Notes: a model not told the origin generated them from the sequence alone. DNA of 64,000 nt from Brevibacillus_D fluminis_A (GCF_052072235.1 NZ_CM125436.1:3156001-3220000); one strand, 5' to 3'; positions 51,834 through 61,339 are shown, counted from the first letter of the stretch. A program made the numbers and translations.

Positions 51834-52712
51834 TCACAATGATCCAAGCTGCTGCAGCACGCTTTGTAACGCGTTTGTTTCTTCAACGGTTAGCGGAACC
51901 ATTGGAAGGCGGACGCCGCCGACGTTGATTCCTTTCAGATTCAGAGCTGCTTTCACCGGTGACGGGCTTGGGGCAGCAAATAATGCTTTCATGATCGGAA
52001 GCAGTTTGCGATGGGCCGCAGCTGCCTCTTGCATCTTTCCGTTTTTAAAGAGGTTGATCATTTCCTGCATCTCATTGCCAATGATATGGGAGGCAACGGA
52101 AACAACTCCTGCACCGCCGATGCTTAAGACAGGCAATGTTAAGCTATCATCACCGCTGTATAAAGTGAAATCGCTTGGTGTCTGGCTGATCACTTCTGCC
52201 ATGGCATCCAAATTGCCGTTTGCTTCTTTTATCGCGACAATATTCGGAATCCGGGACAGGCGAACAATCGTCTCAACGGACATATTCACCACGCTGCGCC
52301 CAGGGATATTATAAAGCATCACCGGTAATGAGGTTGACTCGGCAACTGCTTTAAAGTGCTGATACATCCCTTCTTGGGAAGGCTTGTTGTAGTATGGGGC
52401 CACGAGCATAATGCCATCAACACCAATTGCTTCAGCCTGTTTTGTTACACTGATGGAAGCCCTGGTATTATTCGAGCCTGTTCCGGCAATAACAGGTACT
52501 CTGCCGCCTACCACGTCTACTACAAGTTTAAACAACTCTACCTTTTCCTCTGTTGATAAGGTTGGAGATTCACCTGTTGTACCTGCGACGACCAATCCAT
52601 CTGTGCCATTCTCCAGTAAATCATTGACTAACGTTCTCGTCGCGTCAAAATCAACATCGCCATTTTGATCAAACGGTGTAACCATAGCGGTTAAAACTTG
52701 GCCAAAATACAT
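51834..52712 (-). CDS. dapA: 4-hydroxy-tetrahydrodipicolinate synthase DapA
   Basis: Condenses pyruvate with aspartate semialdehyde, first committed step to lysine, meso-diaminopimelate and dipicolinate. 292 aa, the usual length. GTTGESPTLSTEEK near 44-57, Tyr134 in VMLYNIPGRS, and Schiff-base Lys162 in VAIKEANGN. It follows a lysine riboswitch with terminator, so lysine shuts it off. Start ATG 52712 follows GGGTGAGGAAC. Confidence 0.95.
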   Translation of the reverse strand: MYFGQVLTAMVTPFDQNGDVDFDATRTLVNDLLENGTDGLVVAGTTGESPTLSTEEKVELFKLVVDVVGGRVPVIAGTGSNNTRASISVTKQAEAIGVDGIMLVAPYYNKPSQEGMYQHFKAVAESTSLPVMLYNIPGRSVVNMSVETIVRLSRIPNIVAIKEANGNLDAMAEVISQTPSDFTLYSGDDSLTLPVLSIGGAGVVSVASHIIGNEMQEMINLFKNGKMQEAAAAHRKLLPIMKALFAAPSPSPVKAALNLKGINVGGVRLPMVPLTVEETNALQSVLQQLGSL

Positions 52713-52776
52713 GTTCCTCACCCTTACCATTATTTTAAATAAATTAGAGGTGACCAAGGGCCTTCCAAGTCAACGC

Positions 52777-52806
52777 AAAAAAGCAGCAGCGACGGCTCGC
52801 TGCTGC
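52777..52806 (-). terminator. Lysine-riboswitch terminator
   Basis: GCAGCAGCGA-GCCG-TCGCTGCTGC followed by TTTTTT on the minus strand, between aptamer and dapA. Confidence 0.92.
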
Positions 52807-52837
52807 AGTAGAAACATAAACCAAATCAAGTTTCCGT

Positions 52838-53017
52838 GCGTGAGATAGCCCTCCATATAGTTTCCTATATGACAGTTCTGTATTTGTTCAATAGCAGAAC
52901 CAGCCCTAAGACGAATGAGAATCTTAAAGCTTCGGCAAATTCCCCTTTCCACAATCATCCCAGGACCTCATTATCCTCCAACTGCGTACTAATGGTCTTT
53001 GCGCCTCTATCCTCACT
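52838..53017 (-). promoter_or_regulatory. Lysine riboswitch (L box)
   Basis: Minus strand shows GTGAGGATAGAGGCGC, then GGGGAATTTGCCGAAG, GGGCTGGTTCTGC, AACTGTCATATAGG and GGGCTATCTCAC in order, the conserved L-box aptamer. The terminator at 52777-52806 lies just downstream. Confidence 0.94.
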
Positions 53018-53056
53018 TCAAAAGGTTTGAAGTAAGAAAATATTTAATTAGCATTA

Positions 53057-53085
53057 AATATATCAGATATGTGCTACTATTTCAA
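53057..53085 (-). promoter_or_regulatory. Promoter of the riboswitch-dapA transcript
   Basis: Minus strand TTGAAA (-35), 17-bp spacer, TATATT (-10). Confidence 0.75.
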
Positions 53086-53105
53086 GGGGGGAAATTTTTA
53101 CGCCT

Positions 53106-54299
53106 TTATACCAGACGGATGAGTTCCCCCAGTTTTTGAATGCCCTCAACCATCCGCTCCGGTTCTTCATAGCTGAATGAAAGCCGCAAATAGTCCTTTC
53201 CTTCACTGGGGTGTAAGAAAAAGTGTTTTCCAGGGACAAAAGACACACCCTCACGCAGCGATTTCTCCAGCAGCAGTGAAGTATCGACGTTGGGGACATG
53301 CAGCCAGACAAAGTAACCGCCGTCCGGGATCGTCCACTTGACCCATTCCGGCATGAATTGTTCAAGCGCAGCTACGAGTACATCGCGTCTGGAACGATAC
53401 GCATTGCGTAACTGCATGATGTGCTGCTCAAGATTGATGTGCTGCAAGTAGGTTCCCATCGTCGCTTGCGCAAACGGATGATCCAAATCCTTTTTAACCC
53501 AATTACATGCAAAGACCAGCTCGTGAGCACCGGCAATCCAGCCAATGCGCATTCCGGGTGCTACCACTTTCGAGAGGGAGCCAACGTGCAAAACGCGTTG
53601 TTCCGGATCGGTAGCTTTGAGCGGAATGGGTTTTTCGGAAAAGGACAATTCTCCATATGCGTCGTCCTCCACGATCAGAAAGTCAAACGCTGAGGCAAGC
53701 TGCAGCAAGCGATGCCGCCGTTCAGGGTTCATCGTAACTCCAGACGGATTATGAAAGGAGGGGATGGTGTACAGAAAGCGCGGCATCGGTAACCGGTCTT
53801 GCTTTCGTTTCAGCAGCAGTGTCTCCAAAACGTCGACCTTTAACCCGTGTTCGTCGATCGGTACACTGATTATTTGATTGGTGTAGTTTTGAAAAGTTTC
53901 CAGCGCCTCCATATACGTAGGCGCCTCCATCGCCACAACGGCTGTTTGATCGAGAAGCGTCCTGGCGATCAAGTCGAGGGCTTGGCTGCTGCCTGACGTA
54001 ACAAGGAGTTCAGCATCCTTCACCACAATCCCCCTCACCGCTAGTCGACTCCGGATCTTCTCTTTCAGCACTCCGGTTTGAGCGCTTCCGAGATAGTGCA
54101 GAGGCAAATCATGCTCCTTGTCTATCAGCGTGTTTACCGCACATTTGATTTCAACGTAGGGCACAAGTGAAGATGCAGGGTAGCCCCTATGTAAACAAAT
54201 GCAGTCGGCGGGGGTTTTGGGCACCCAAGCCCCCGGAGGGTCATTTGCCAGAGCCGCTTTCATGCTTGTTGGAAAGAAGCGATTGTAGTTCACCTTCAT
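53106..54299 (-). CDS. PLP-dependent aminotransferase (MocR C-domain / LysN-like)
   Basis: 397-aa class I/II fold enzyme without the N-terminal GntR helix-turn-helix of MocR regulators. VTSGSSQALDLIARTLL near 100-116, YTIPSFHNPSGVTM near 180-193, and the PLP lysine in VGSLSKVVAPGMRIGW near 238. May convert 2-aminoadipate or another amino acid. Proximity to dapA suggests amino-acid metabolism, but they are separate transcripts. Confidence 0.87.
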   Translation of the reverse strand: MKVNYNRFFPTSMKAALANDPPGAWVPKTPADCICLHRGYPASSLVPYVEIKCAVNTLIDKEHDLPLHYLGSAQTGVLKEKIRSRLAVRGIVVKDAELLVTSGSSQALDLIARTLLDQTAVVAMEAPTYMEALETFQNYTNQIISVPIDEHGLKVDVLETLLLKRKQDRLPMPRFLYTIPSFHNPSGVTMNPERRHRLLQLASAFDFLIVEDDAYGELSFSEKPIPLKATDPEQRVLHVGSLSKVVAPGMRIGWIAGAHELVFACNWVKKDLDHPFAQATMGTYLQHINLEQHIMQLRNAYRSRRDVLVAALEQFMPEWVKWTIPDGGYFVWLHVPNVDTSLLLEKSLREGVSFVPGKHFFLHPSEGKDYLRLSFSYEEPERMVEGIQKLGELIRLV

Positions 54300-54373
54300 C
54301 TGCTCCTTTTAGGAATAAAGTAGCTTATTCGCTGGAACGTGTTCGATCTATTTTTAATCAGGTCATCTCTACT

Positions 54374-54895
54374 TTAAGATTCTCCCGACTTCAAATAAAA
54401 ATAGATCAATCCATCTCTTGCTTCTCGCTCCCTCATGAATCCCATTTTCGTCAATAATTTTTGTGATCTTTCATTCCCGGGATCAACCGTTGCATCGATC
54501 ATCGTGAGCCCCATTTTGAAAAATCCGAACTCCGTTACTGCTTTCATTGCTTCATACATGAATCCTTTGCCCCAGTGCTCTTTAGACAGATCAAATCCCA
54601 CCTCTGCGATAAACGCTTCACTGGTTCGCCTTAAACAGTGGAATCCGCAAGTGCCCATGAATTTATTCGTGTCTTTCTCAAACAGCCCCCATCGACAGCC
54701 TGAATCCAGAAGATGAAACCGAATCATTTCTTCAGCCTCTATAATATTTTGGCATGGTTCGATATCCATAAACCTTGTTACTTCTTCATCCGAGAAATGT
54801 TTATATACTGCTTCCGTGTCTTGAAAGGTTACGATCCTGAGGTTCACTCGCTCTGTTTCTAATGAAGGATAATCAAATTTTGGAATGGACACCAA
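54374..54895 (-). CDS. GNAT-family N-acetyltransferase
   Basis: 173-aa RimJ-type acetyltransferase: ETERVNLRIVTFQDTEAVYKHFSD at the N-terminus, acetyl-CoA loop KEHWGKGFMYEAMKAV near 107-122, and NERSQKLLTKMGF near 140-152. Target unknown. Separate from the upstream aminotransferase gene. Confidence 0.87.
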   Translation of the reverse strand: MVSIPKFDYPSLETERVNLRIVTFQDTEAVYKHFSDEEVTRFMDIEPCQNIIEAEEMIRFHLLDSGCRWGLFEKDTNKFMGTCGFHCLRRTSEAFIAEVGFDLSKEHWGKGFMYEAMKAVTEFGFFKMGLTMIDATVDPGNERSQKLLTKMGFMREREARDGLIYFYLKSGES

Positions 54896-55524
54896 CCATA
54901 CCTCACATTTCTAATAGTATGCAAAAATAGTTCTCCCCTTCGGCCATTGAATCCTTGTTCTTCCGGGAATCATCTCTGATCCAATGAACACTTCTGACAA
55001 GGTGGGAATTAACCGAATACGAGCGAACTGCTCCGATTTTAAAGGGCTCCGGACCATTCCTCAGATGATCAACCAGCCGCACGCGTTTGAAGCGCTTCAA
55101 CATGGGATGTTCTACCAAAGATCAAGAGAGAGAGAACGCCGTCTGGCGCAGCGGGCTGTGAATGGGGAACGGCATTGGCCGGCCAAATTCTCCCTCTGGT
55201 ATTTTCGTCCGGGAACGGCACAAAATCCACTGCCATGCCCGCCGACCTGGTATAATCAGCCACACGTCGGACGATACAGGCTACATTGCTTTTATGAGCC
55301 GACAGCGAGAGAATGTGAAAATGTCTATAATGTTTTTTAATCGTAACTAAAACGGCTTAGCGAACCTTTCTGTTTTCTTAGCCGGGAGTATCTGTTCGCC
55401 GAAAAAACCGACGGCCTGTTCGGAAGGAATAGCGGCAGTCAGGACGAGAACCAAAGTCCATGACTGTCGCTATGCCTGTCATTGGCTCAATCAATTTGCC
55501 AGAATGGTTCGTTGAAATCAAACA
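54896..55524. other. Non-coding stretch with an inverted repeat
   Basis: 629 bases without a gene I can support; the open frames here lack ribosome sites and recognisable domains. An inverted repeat at 55429-55441 and 55461-55473 (ATAGCGGCAGTCA / TGACTGTCGCTAT, one mismatch) may be a weak terminator or a short structured RNA. Confidence 0.5.
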
Positions 55525-57102
55525 CTACCTTCTCACTACCATTCCCGCCGTCACGCCGGTATAGACGCCGTCCCGAACAGCAAGCTGACCATTCACCAGC
55601 ACGTGCGAGATGCCGACAGGCGTTTGCAGCGGATCATCATAGGTTGCACGATCGGCGATCTTGGCAGGATCGAACACGACGATGTCTGCCCAGTTGCCTT
55701 CCCGAATCAACCCCCGGTCTTTGAGTCGCATGAATTGTGCAGGGGCGCTCGTCATTCTCCGCACGGCTTCCCAGATTGGAAAGGCGTTCTGCTCGCGCGC
55801 ATAGCGGCCAGCCACACGGGGAAAGGAGCCGTACAGCCGCGGGTGCGGCTTGCCGCCGAACACGCCGTCCGACCCGACCATTTGCAGCGGGTGCGTCATC
55901 GCTTGCAAAATGTCTTCCTCTACGCCCCAATGAATGACCATGGTTACGGCTGCTTTTTCTTCGAGAAGCAAGTCGAGCGCGGCGTCCGCTGGATCGATGC
56001 CGCGAAGCTCGCCGATTTCACGCACGCTTTTCCCCTCCAGATGCTTGTTCGCTTCAGACGCAACCGAGGCGATGACGATGTTGCCCCATCCGTTGTTGCG
56101 TACGGTGTTGTCGTACTCGCCATTTGTCAGCATTTCGTGCTTGAGAGCCGGGCGAAGCGTATGATCTTGCAGCCGCGCCAGCATTTCTTCCGTACCGCCA
56201 TCGTGCATCCAGGGGGGCAAAATCGCGGAAAATACGGTGGAAGCAGCCGTGTACGGATATTGGTCAAAGGTGATTTCGATGCCTTCCGCGCGCCCATCGT
56301 CCAACAGCTGCAAGGCTCGCTGCCATTTGTCCCGGTTGATGCTGCCACACACCTTGAAATGCGAAACGTGCAGGCGCACCCCGGAGTGGCGAGCTGCATC
56401 GATCACCTCTGCAAGCGCTTCCAAGGAAAGGTTGCTTTCATTGCGGATATGTACGACAAACGAACCGTCATATTTGGCGGACGCTTCGCAAATTGCGATC
56501 AGCTCGGCTTTGTTCGCAAAAACACAAGGCGGATATTGGATGCCGGAGGAGACACCGATCGCCCCTTGCCGCATCCCTTCTTCGACCAGACGGCGCATTT
56601 CTTCGATCTCCTGCGCTGTCGCCTCCCGTCCGTCGAAGCCCATCGCAATCGTACGGACATTGCCATGCGGCACCAGATAAGCCGCATTCCCGGCGAGCTT
56701 GGCCTGCTCGAGAAACCGCAAATAATCGTCCACCGACTCCCAGGGCCAGTCGCCGAAATCACCGTTCAAGCCTTTCAGCTGCTTTTGCCACAAGGGCTTG
56801 GTCGCTTCGGTGACAGGCGCCACCGAGATGCCGTCTTGCCCGAACAGTTCGGTGGTGACGCCTTGCAGCACTTTGATGTGATGAACATCCGGCCTGGTAC
56901 ACCATAAATCAGAGTGGACATGCGGATCGATAAACCCCGGAGAGACAACCTTGCCCGCTGCATCAATCGCGAGCGCAGCAGCACTCCCCTGCAGCTTTCC
57001 TACTTTTTCGATTTTTCCGTCTTTTACCGCCACATCCAGCTTTGTCCACGGATTGCCCGTTCCATCGCACAGCAAGCCGTTTTGGATCAACACATCGTAC
57101 AT
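55525..57102 (-). CDS. D-aminoacylase / N-acyl-D-amino-acid deacylase family
   Basis: 525-aa amidohydrolase that removes the acyl group from N-acyl-D-amino acids. GFIDPHVHSDL near 56-66 supplies metal histidines, LQGVTTELFGQDGISVAP near 80-97, the lower active site VSSGIQYPP, then HVSHFK and VGSDGVFGGKPHPRLYGSFPR near the end. Start ATG 57102 follows AGAGGAGG. Monocistronic. Confidence 0.87.
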   Translation of the reverse strand: MYDVLIQNGLLCDGTGNPWTKLDVAVKDGKIEKVGKLQGSAAALAIDAAGKVVSPGFIDPHVHSDLWCTRPDVHHIKVLQGVTTELFGQDGISVAPVTEATKPLWQKQLKGLNGDFGDWPWESVDDYLRFLEQAKLAGNAAYLVPHGNVRTIAMGFDGREATAQEIEEMRRLVEEGMRQGAIGVSSGIQYPPCVFANKAELIAICEASAKYDGSFVVHIRNESNLSLEALAEVIDAARHSGVRLHVSHFKVCGSINRDKWQRALQLLDDGRAEGIEITFDQYPYTAASTVFSAILPPWMHDGGTEEMLARLQDHTLRPALKHEMLTNGEYDNTVRNNGWGNIVIASVASEANKHLEGKSVREIGELRGIDPADAALDLLLEEKAAVTMVIHWGVEEDILQAMTHPLQMVGSDGVFGGKPHPRLYGSFPRVAGRYAREQNAFPIWEAVRRMTSAPAQFMRLKDRGLIREGNWADIVVFDPAKIADRATYDDPLQTPVGISHVLVNGQLAVRDGVYTGVTAGMVVRR

Positions 57103-57175
57103 GTGCCTGCCTCCTCTCTTTTCTACGATAACTATACAAAATTTTGACAAAAGAAAAAAGAGTGAGGCAGCCTGC

Positions 57176-57913
57176 TCAAGGAGCCGTTGTCAATTGGACG
57201 ACCTTCGCCGTATCATCCCATCCAATGTCAAGTCCCAGTGCACGAGCCAATTCGCGTGACCAGGCATACGCTTTGGCATCCAGCAAAAATGTCGTCATCA
57301 GCTCCGTTCCCTTTATGCCCGCAAGCCTGGTCGTGTTGTTCCACTCGACTTCCGCCCCTTTGCCAACCGCTTCGGCAAGGGCTCTCACCGGCAAAAACGA
57401 TTTGCCGTCGACAATCCCGCCGGTAAACGGCAAAAGTGTCCCATCGTACGAGATCCCGCATGCATGTGCCGGATCTTTCAGTTCGGTGGCGAAATACGCG
57501 TCCATGTAAAGGACAGGATCGGTATGCAGCCCATAGCCAAACGACGGTCCATCCCGGCGCACCTCATAATGCAAATGCTGCCCCGTGGCTTGCCCTGTCA
57601 TTCCTTCCCGTCCGACAATACTGCCCGCAAGCACCTCGTCGCCGACTTTTACCCGATAATCGGTCAGATGCGCATACATGTGGAGATAATCATGGCGGTC
57701 GCGCAAGATGACGGTGTTGCCATATCCGCCGACACCGGTGCCCGTTTGCCCATACGCCGCGAAGACGACCACCCCTCGGGCGAAAGCAGCGATATCCGCA
57801 TAAGCCGGCTTGACCATATCAATCCCGGCATGAAACGTTGTTTGGTTCGTGGCGGGATTCACCTGTGTTCCGTATGGTTGTGATACGCGGTACTCCCTCA
57901 TGGCAGGAATCAT
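57176..57913 (-). CDS. M23-family peptidase with C-terminal copper-amine-oxidase-like domain
   Basis: 245 aa. LytM-type zinc site in FHAGIDMVKPAYADIAAFA (H and D), AHLTDY, and GQHLHYEVRRDG near 115-126. The C-terminal part (DGKSFLPVRALAEAVGKGAEVEWNNTTRLAGI) is a stalk-type copper-amine-oxidase N domain common in Paenibacillaceae wall proteins. No signal peptide is obvious. Start ATG 57913 follows GGGGGAGACAGA. It may act on spore or phage-related peptidoglycan. Confidence 0.82.
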   Translation of the reverse strand: MIPAMREYRVSQPYGTQVNPATNQTTFHAGIDMVKPAYADIAAFARGVVVFAAYGQTGTGVGGYGNTVILRDRHDYLHMYAHLTDYRVKVGDEVLAGSIVGREGMTGQATGQHLHYEVRRDGPSFGYGLHTDPVLYMDAYFATELKDPAHACGISYDGTLLPFTGGIVDGKSFLPVRALAEAVGKGAEVEWNNTTRLAGIKGTELMTTFLLDAKAYAWSRELARALGLDIGWDDTAKVVQLTTAP

Positions 57914-58069
57914 CTTCTGTCTCCCCCTTTTATCCCCTGACATCCGTTTCTCTTTCTTTTATATGCATGCTTCCTAGGATCGACGACGGTACATGCGGCC
58001 ATTTTCGCCGGCCGGGCTTTTCCTCTGCGAACCGATACCCCATTTTATGTGTAGCGAGCGATTGCTTTT

Positions 58070-58100
58070 TAATCTTATTTTAATCCCGCTGTATTACGCT
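58070..58100 (+). promoter_or_regulatory. Possible direct-repeat operator
   Basis: TTTTAATCT and TTTTAATCC, 11 bases apart, an OmpR-type spacing, lie about 85-100 bp upstream of the COG4705-like gene. Confidence 0.35.
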
Positions 58101-58171
58101 AATTTCGCTCCTACAATGACATGCCCAAAAAAGAAGCGGTGGGAAACTACTGCAAAGAAAGGAATTTATAC

Positions 58172-59845
58172 ATGGAACTGAACCAAAGCAAAATGAAAAT
58201 GTTACGTAGCAAAGTACCTGAAGTCACGATCTTCTTCTGGATCATTAAGGTTCTATGCACGACCGTCGGTGAAACATTTGCCGATTTCCTCAATTTTAAT
58301 CTCGGATTTGGGTTAACGTTCACGACCGTCGTCATGGGAATCGTATTTTTGCTTATCTTGTTCGTGCAATTCAGAGCAACCAAATATGTTCCATCCATTT
58401 ACTGGATAACAGTTGTGCTCATTAGCGTATGCGGAACGTTGGTAACCGATAATTTGACAGACAATGTGGGAGTACCACTTGAGACGAGTACAGCCGTTTT
58501 CTCGGTACTGCTTGGGTTAACGTTTCTTTTCTGGTATCGCAGTGAAAAAACACTCTCCATTCACTCGATTTATACGAGAAAACGAGAGGTTTTCTATTGG
58601 CTTACGATCCTTTTCACCTTTGCGCTTGGAACAGCTGTCGGCGATTTATTTTCCGAACAACTCGGTCTTGGTTATCTTTACACGGGAATAACAGTCGTTC
58701 TGATTAGCGCTTGCGTATTCGTGGCATGGAAGTTTTTGAAACTGGATGGGATTTTAGCGTTTTGGATTGTGTATATTCTTACCCGTCCGCTCGGAGCATC
58801 GCTAGGAGATTATTTGTCTCAAGCAACAAATAACGGCGGGTTAGGTTTGGGAACAACCGTCACAAGCGTCATCTTCCTTATCGCGATTTTAGCGATCATC
58901 GTATTTCTTGCTGTTACAAAATATGACAGTTCGGCAAAAACGGGAGCAACAGAAACACAACAAACATACGAAAACAAGAAAAATGTTCTGGTGCAAACCG
59001 TTGTGGTCTTGTGTATGTTCGTAGCCGTTGGGATCGGCGGCTATGTTGGGTTAAACAATCAGATCACTGCGCAAACTGCTTCTGCACAAGCGTCATTCGT
59101 CGGGCAATTACGTGATTTTATTCAAATTGAAAAGGATATGCTTGCCAATGTGAATGCAAATGATTTTGCATCTGCGAAACAAGGGGCGGACAACCTGGAG
59201 CACCAATGGGATGTATCCGAACCTACGCTCAGAAAAATCGACGGTACCACTTGGACGAAGATTGATGAAACGATTGACATTGTGTTGGCAGCCGTTCGTT
59301 CAGGCTCACCCGATGCCAGCCAGTGTAAATCGGCACTTGCCCATTCGCTCAGTACGTTAACCGAAGCAAATCAAATGGCATCGCAAACCGATCCATCACA
59401 ATCGGCAACCGATAGTAAATCCCAAGCCGACTCTACTCAAACGACAACGGATGGTAAATCGCAAGCCGATTCAACGCAAACGACAACCGATGGCAAATCG
59501 CAAGCCGGTTCAACGCAAACGAAAACCGACGGTAAAACACAAGCCGATTCTGCAAAGACTGCCTTACATGGCAAATTGACCGAATTTGTTACGATTGAAA
59601 ATGACATGATGAGCAAGGTCAATGCGAAAGACTTTGCTTCCGCGAAAAAAGGGGCGGACAACTTGGAACACCAATGGGATCTATCCGAGCCTACGCTGAG
59701 AAAAATCGACGGCACCACATGGACCAAAATTGACGAAACGATTGACGATGTTTTGGCAGCCGTTCGTACAGGAAGCCCCGATGCCAGCCAGTGCAAATCG
59801 GCGCTTACCCATTCGCTTAGCATCATTAACCAAGCAAATCAATAA
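58172..59845 (+). CDS. COG4705-like membrane protein with duplicated C-terminal domain
   Basis: 557 aa. The N-terminal ~290 residues contain four repeated two-helix units, each with an internal TxxGxxxxDxL motif (CTTVGETFADFLNFNLGFG, CGTLVTDNLTDNVGV, GTAVGDLFSEQLGLGY, LGASLGDYLSQATNN), as in COG4705. After another membrane segment come two near-identical 80-residue helical repeats (FVGQLRDFIQIEKDML... and HGKLTEFVTIENDMM...), linked by a Ser/Thr/Gln repeat region (TTTDGKSQADSTQ units). Function unknown. Start ATG 58172 follows AAAGGAAT. Confidence 0.8.
   Translation: MELNQSKMKMLRSKVPEVTIFFWIIKVLCTTVGETFADFLNFNLGFGLTFTTVVMGIVFLLILFVQFRATKYVPSIYWITVVLISVCGTLVTDNLTDNVGVPLETSTAVFSVLLGLTFLFWYRSEKTLSIHSIYTRKREVFYWLTILFTFALGTAVGDLFSEQLGLGYLYTGITVVLISACVFVAWKFLKLDGILAFWIVYILTRPLGASLGDYLSQATNNGGLGLGTTVTSVIFLIAILAIIVFLAVTKYDSSAKTGATETQQTYENKKNVLVQTVVVLCMFVAVGIGGYVGLNNQITAQTASAQASFVGQLRDFIQIEKDMLANVNANDFASAKQGADNLEHQWDVSEPTLRKIDGTTWTKIDETIDIVLAAVRSGSPDASQCKSALAHSLSTLTEANQMASQTDPSQSATDSKSQADSTQTTTDGKSQADSTQTTTDGKSQAGSTQTKTDGKTQADSAKTALHGKLTEFVTIENDMMSKVNAKDFASAKKGADNLEHQWDLSEPTLRKIDGTTWTKIDETIDDVLAAVRTGSPDASQCKSALTHSLSIINQANQ
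59094..59845 (+). repeat. Long direct repeat within the COG4705-like gene
   Basis: DNA at about 59094-59360 and 59577-59845 is nearly identical. Between them (about 59395-59550) lie short tandem units encoding QADSTQTTTDGKS. Recent duplication within the gene. Confidence 0.85.
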
Positions 59846-59892
59846 AATCATGCAAAACGGTCGACTGTTTTCAGACGACCGTTTTTGTCCAT

Positions 59893-61041
59893 CTATTTTC
59901 CGGCAATCGACACTCCATCAATCGTATTGACAGGCAAAATTTTCTCTCGACCCAAACTCGCAACATAGGCGAGCACCTTCTCCAGCAACGCTGGCTTTAT
60001 TTCATACAGGTCTCGGTTATCCGGGTCGATCCCATGCAGCATAATGATGCACCATTGCTTGTTTTTGACCGCCTGATCAATTCGCTGTTTGATCTGATCG
60101 AAAGTCGTCTCATTGGTTACGGCAATGGCTGTATGCAGCCATAATTTGTCTTTCAATGGAACGTCGTTCTGCAGGTGTTCAAAATTTCTCGCCGCTTTGT
60201 AATATTTTTTCACGGCAGCTTCCACCCGCTTATCATACAGGGAAAACGGGATTCCGATCGTTTGAACCTGTGGAACAATCTGTTCCAGCGCCGCTTTGCT
60301 TTCTCGCAATTCAAAGTCCAACTGCTCATCCGAGAGCGTCGTTAAGCCTGCTTCATGCGAATAGCTGTGGGAACCGATTTCAACTCCGCGATGATTCATC
60401 TCTTTTATTTGATCCGCATCGAGATACATCGTCCGCGCACCGTCTTTTATCTTTCCGGCAATGACGTTGTCTGTAGCCGGAATTCCGTATTTTTCGTGCA
60501 ACGGCAAGGCAAAATCGTAAAATGTATCCAACCCGTCATCATAAGAGAACGTAATCATCGCCTGACCGTGGAAATCCTTTGCGGAAGGATTGACGATCTT
60601 GTTTGTAATCCAGACCGTTTTTTGGGATGCATGCCATTGGACCCCGCTCCCCAATGCTTCAGCCAACGCTCGAACAGGAACCCATGCTTTGCCATCGATC
60701 AGGCGGGGTGGAACCTCGGATTTGATTTCTTTCCCGTTGACTGCGAGTCTCAGCGCGGAAGACGGCGGTGTTGTCTTGCTCCTTGCAAACGAAACATCCT
60801 CTTTCTGTTCTCCTGTGAACACGTAAACCGTCCGCTGGACATCATCCCACTTCACGGAAGCCCCCAAATCCTCTGCGACGGCACGCACGGGAACGAATGC
60901 CCTCCCTTGTATGATTGGCAAAGGGACATTTGGTTTGCTCACGTGACCGTTCACCACCAGTGTAATGGGGGATGCCGCAGATGCTACCGCGGCTGAAGAA
61001 ACAATTGCCCCAACAAGCAACCCTGCTGCTATTTTTCTCAT
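59893..61041 (-). CDS. Polysaccharide deacetylase with N-terminal copper-amine-oxidase-like repeats
   Basis: 382-aa exported protein with a signal peptide ending VASAA. Two stalk-type domains (about 25-75 and 100-145: AFVPVRAVAEDLGASVKWDD and AWVPVRALAEALGSGVQWHA) precede a NodB-fold domain: ITFSYDDGLDTFYDFAL near 165, GVEIGSHSYSHE near 225-236, IIMLHGI near 335. It would remove acetyl groups from wall or capsular sugars. ATG 61041 follows GGAGGAGT. Confidence 0.9.
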   Translation of the reverse strand: MRKIAAGLLVGAIVSSAAVASAASPITLVVNGHVSKPNVPLPIIQGRAFVPVRAVAEDLGASVKWDDVQRTVYVFTGEQKEDVSFARSKTTPPSSALRLAVNGKEIKSEVPPRLIDGKAWVPVRALAEALGSGVQWHASQKTVWITNKIVNPSAKDFHGQAMITFSYDDGLDTFYDFALPLHEKYGIPATDNVIAGKIKDGARTMYLDADQIKEMNHRGVEIGSHSYSHEAGLTTLSDEQLDFELRESKAALEQIVPQVQTIGIPFSLYDKRVEAAVKKYYKAARNFEHLQNDVPLKDKLWLHTAIAVTNETTFDQIKQRIDQAVKNKQWCIIMLHGIDPDNRDLYEIKPALLEKVLAYVASLGREKILPVNTIDGVSIAGK

Positions 61042-61180
61042 TTCACTCCTCCTGCTCACAAACCAATCGAACCGCGTAAAAGGTCTTCTACAAGTTTGAA
61101 ACGGTTCGTTATTCTTATATAAACGTAAGCTTTAGACGATTTGTTGCAATTTCGTACGGATCGAAACGGTTGGGCACAAA

Positions 61181-61231
61181 AAAATAGACCTATGAACCGC
61201 TGTCATCAGCAAATTCATAAGCCTATTTCAC
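61181..61231 (-). terminator. Terminator of the tRNA-Thr/tRNA-Leu unit
   Basis: AAATAG..ATGAA/TTCAT..CTATTTTTTT stem with T-run on the minus strand, just after tRNA-Leu. Confidence 0.8.
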
Positions 61232-61234
61232 TAG

Positions 61235-61313
61235 TGCCGGTGAAGGGACTTGAACCCCCACGGTTTCCCTCACGATTTTGAGTCGCGCGCGTCTGCCATT
61301 CCGCCACACCGGC
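61235..61313 (-). tRNA. tRNA-Leu (anticodon CAA)
   Basis: Acceptor GCCGGTG/CACCGGC, anticodon loop CTCAAAA giving CAA, long variable arm, T-loop GTTCAAGTC. The CCA is not encoded (CTA follows the discriminator A). Confidence 0.95.
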
Positions 61314-61339
61314 AAGATTCAATTGAGAAAAAACAAACA

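Noticed and set aside
54984..55340. A 118-codon plus-strand open frame in the 55-kb gap
   Set aside because: No ribosome site and no recognisable motif; the composition does not look like coding sequence of this genome.
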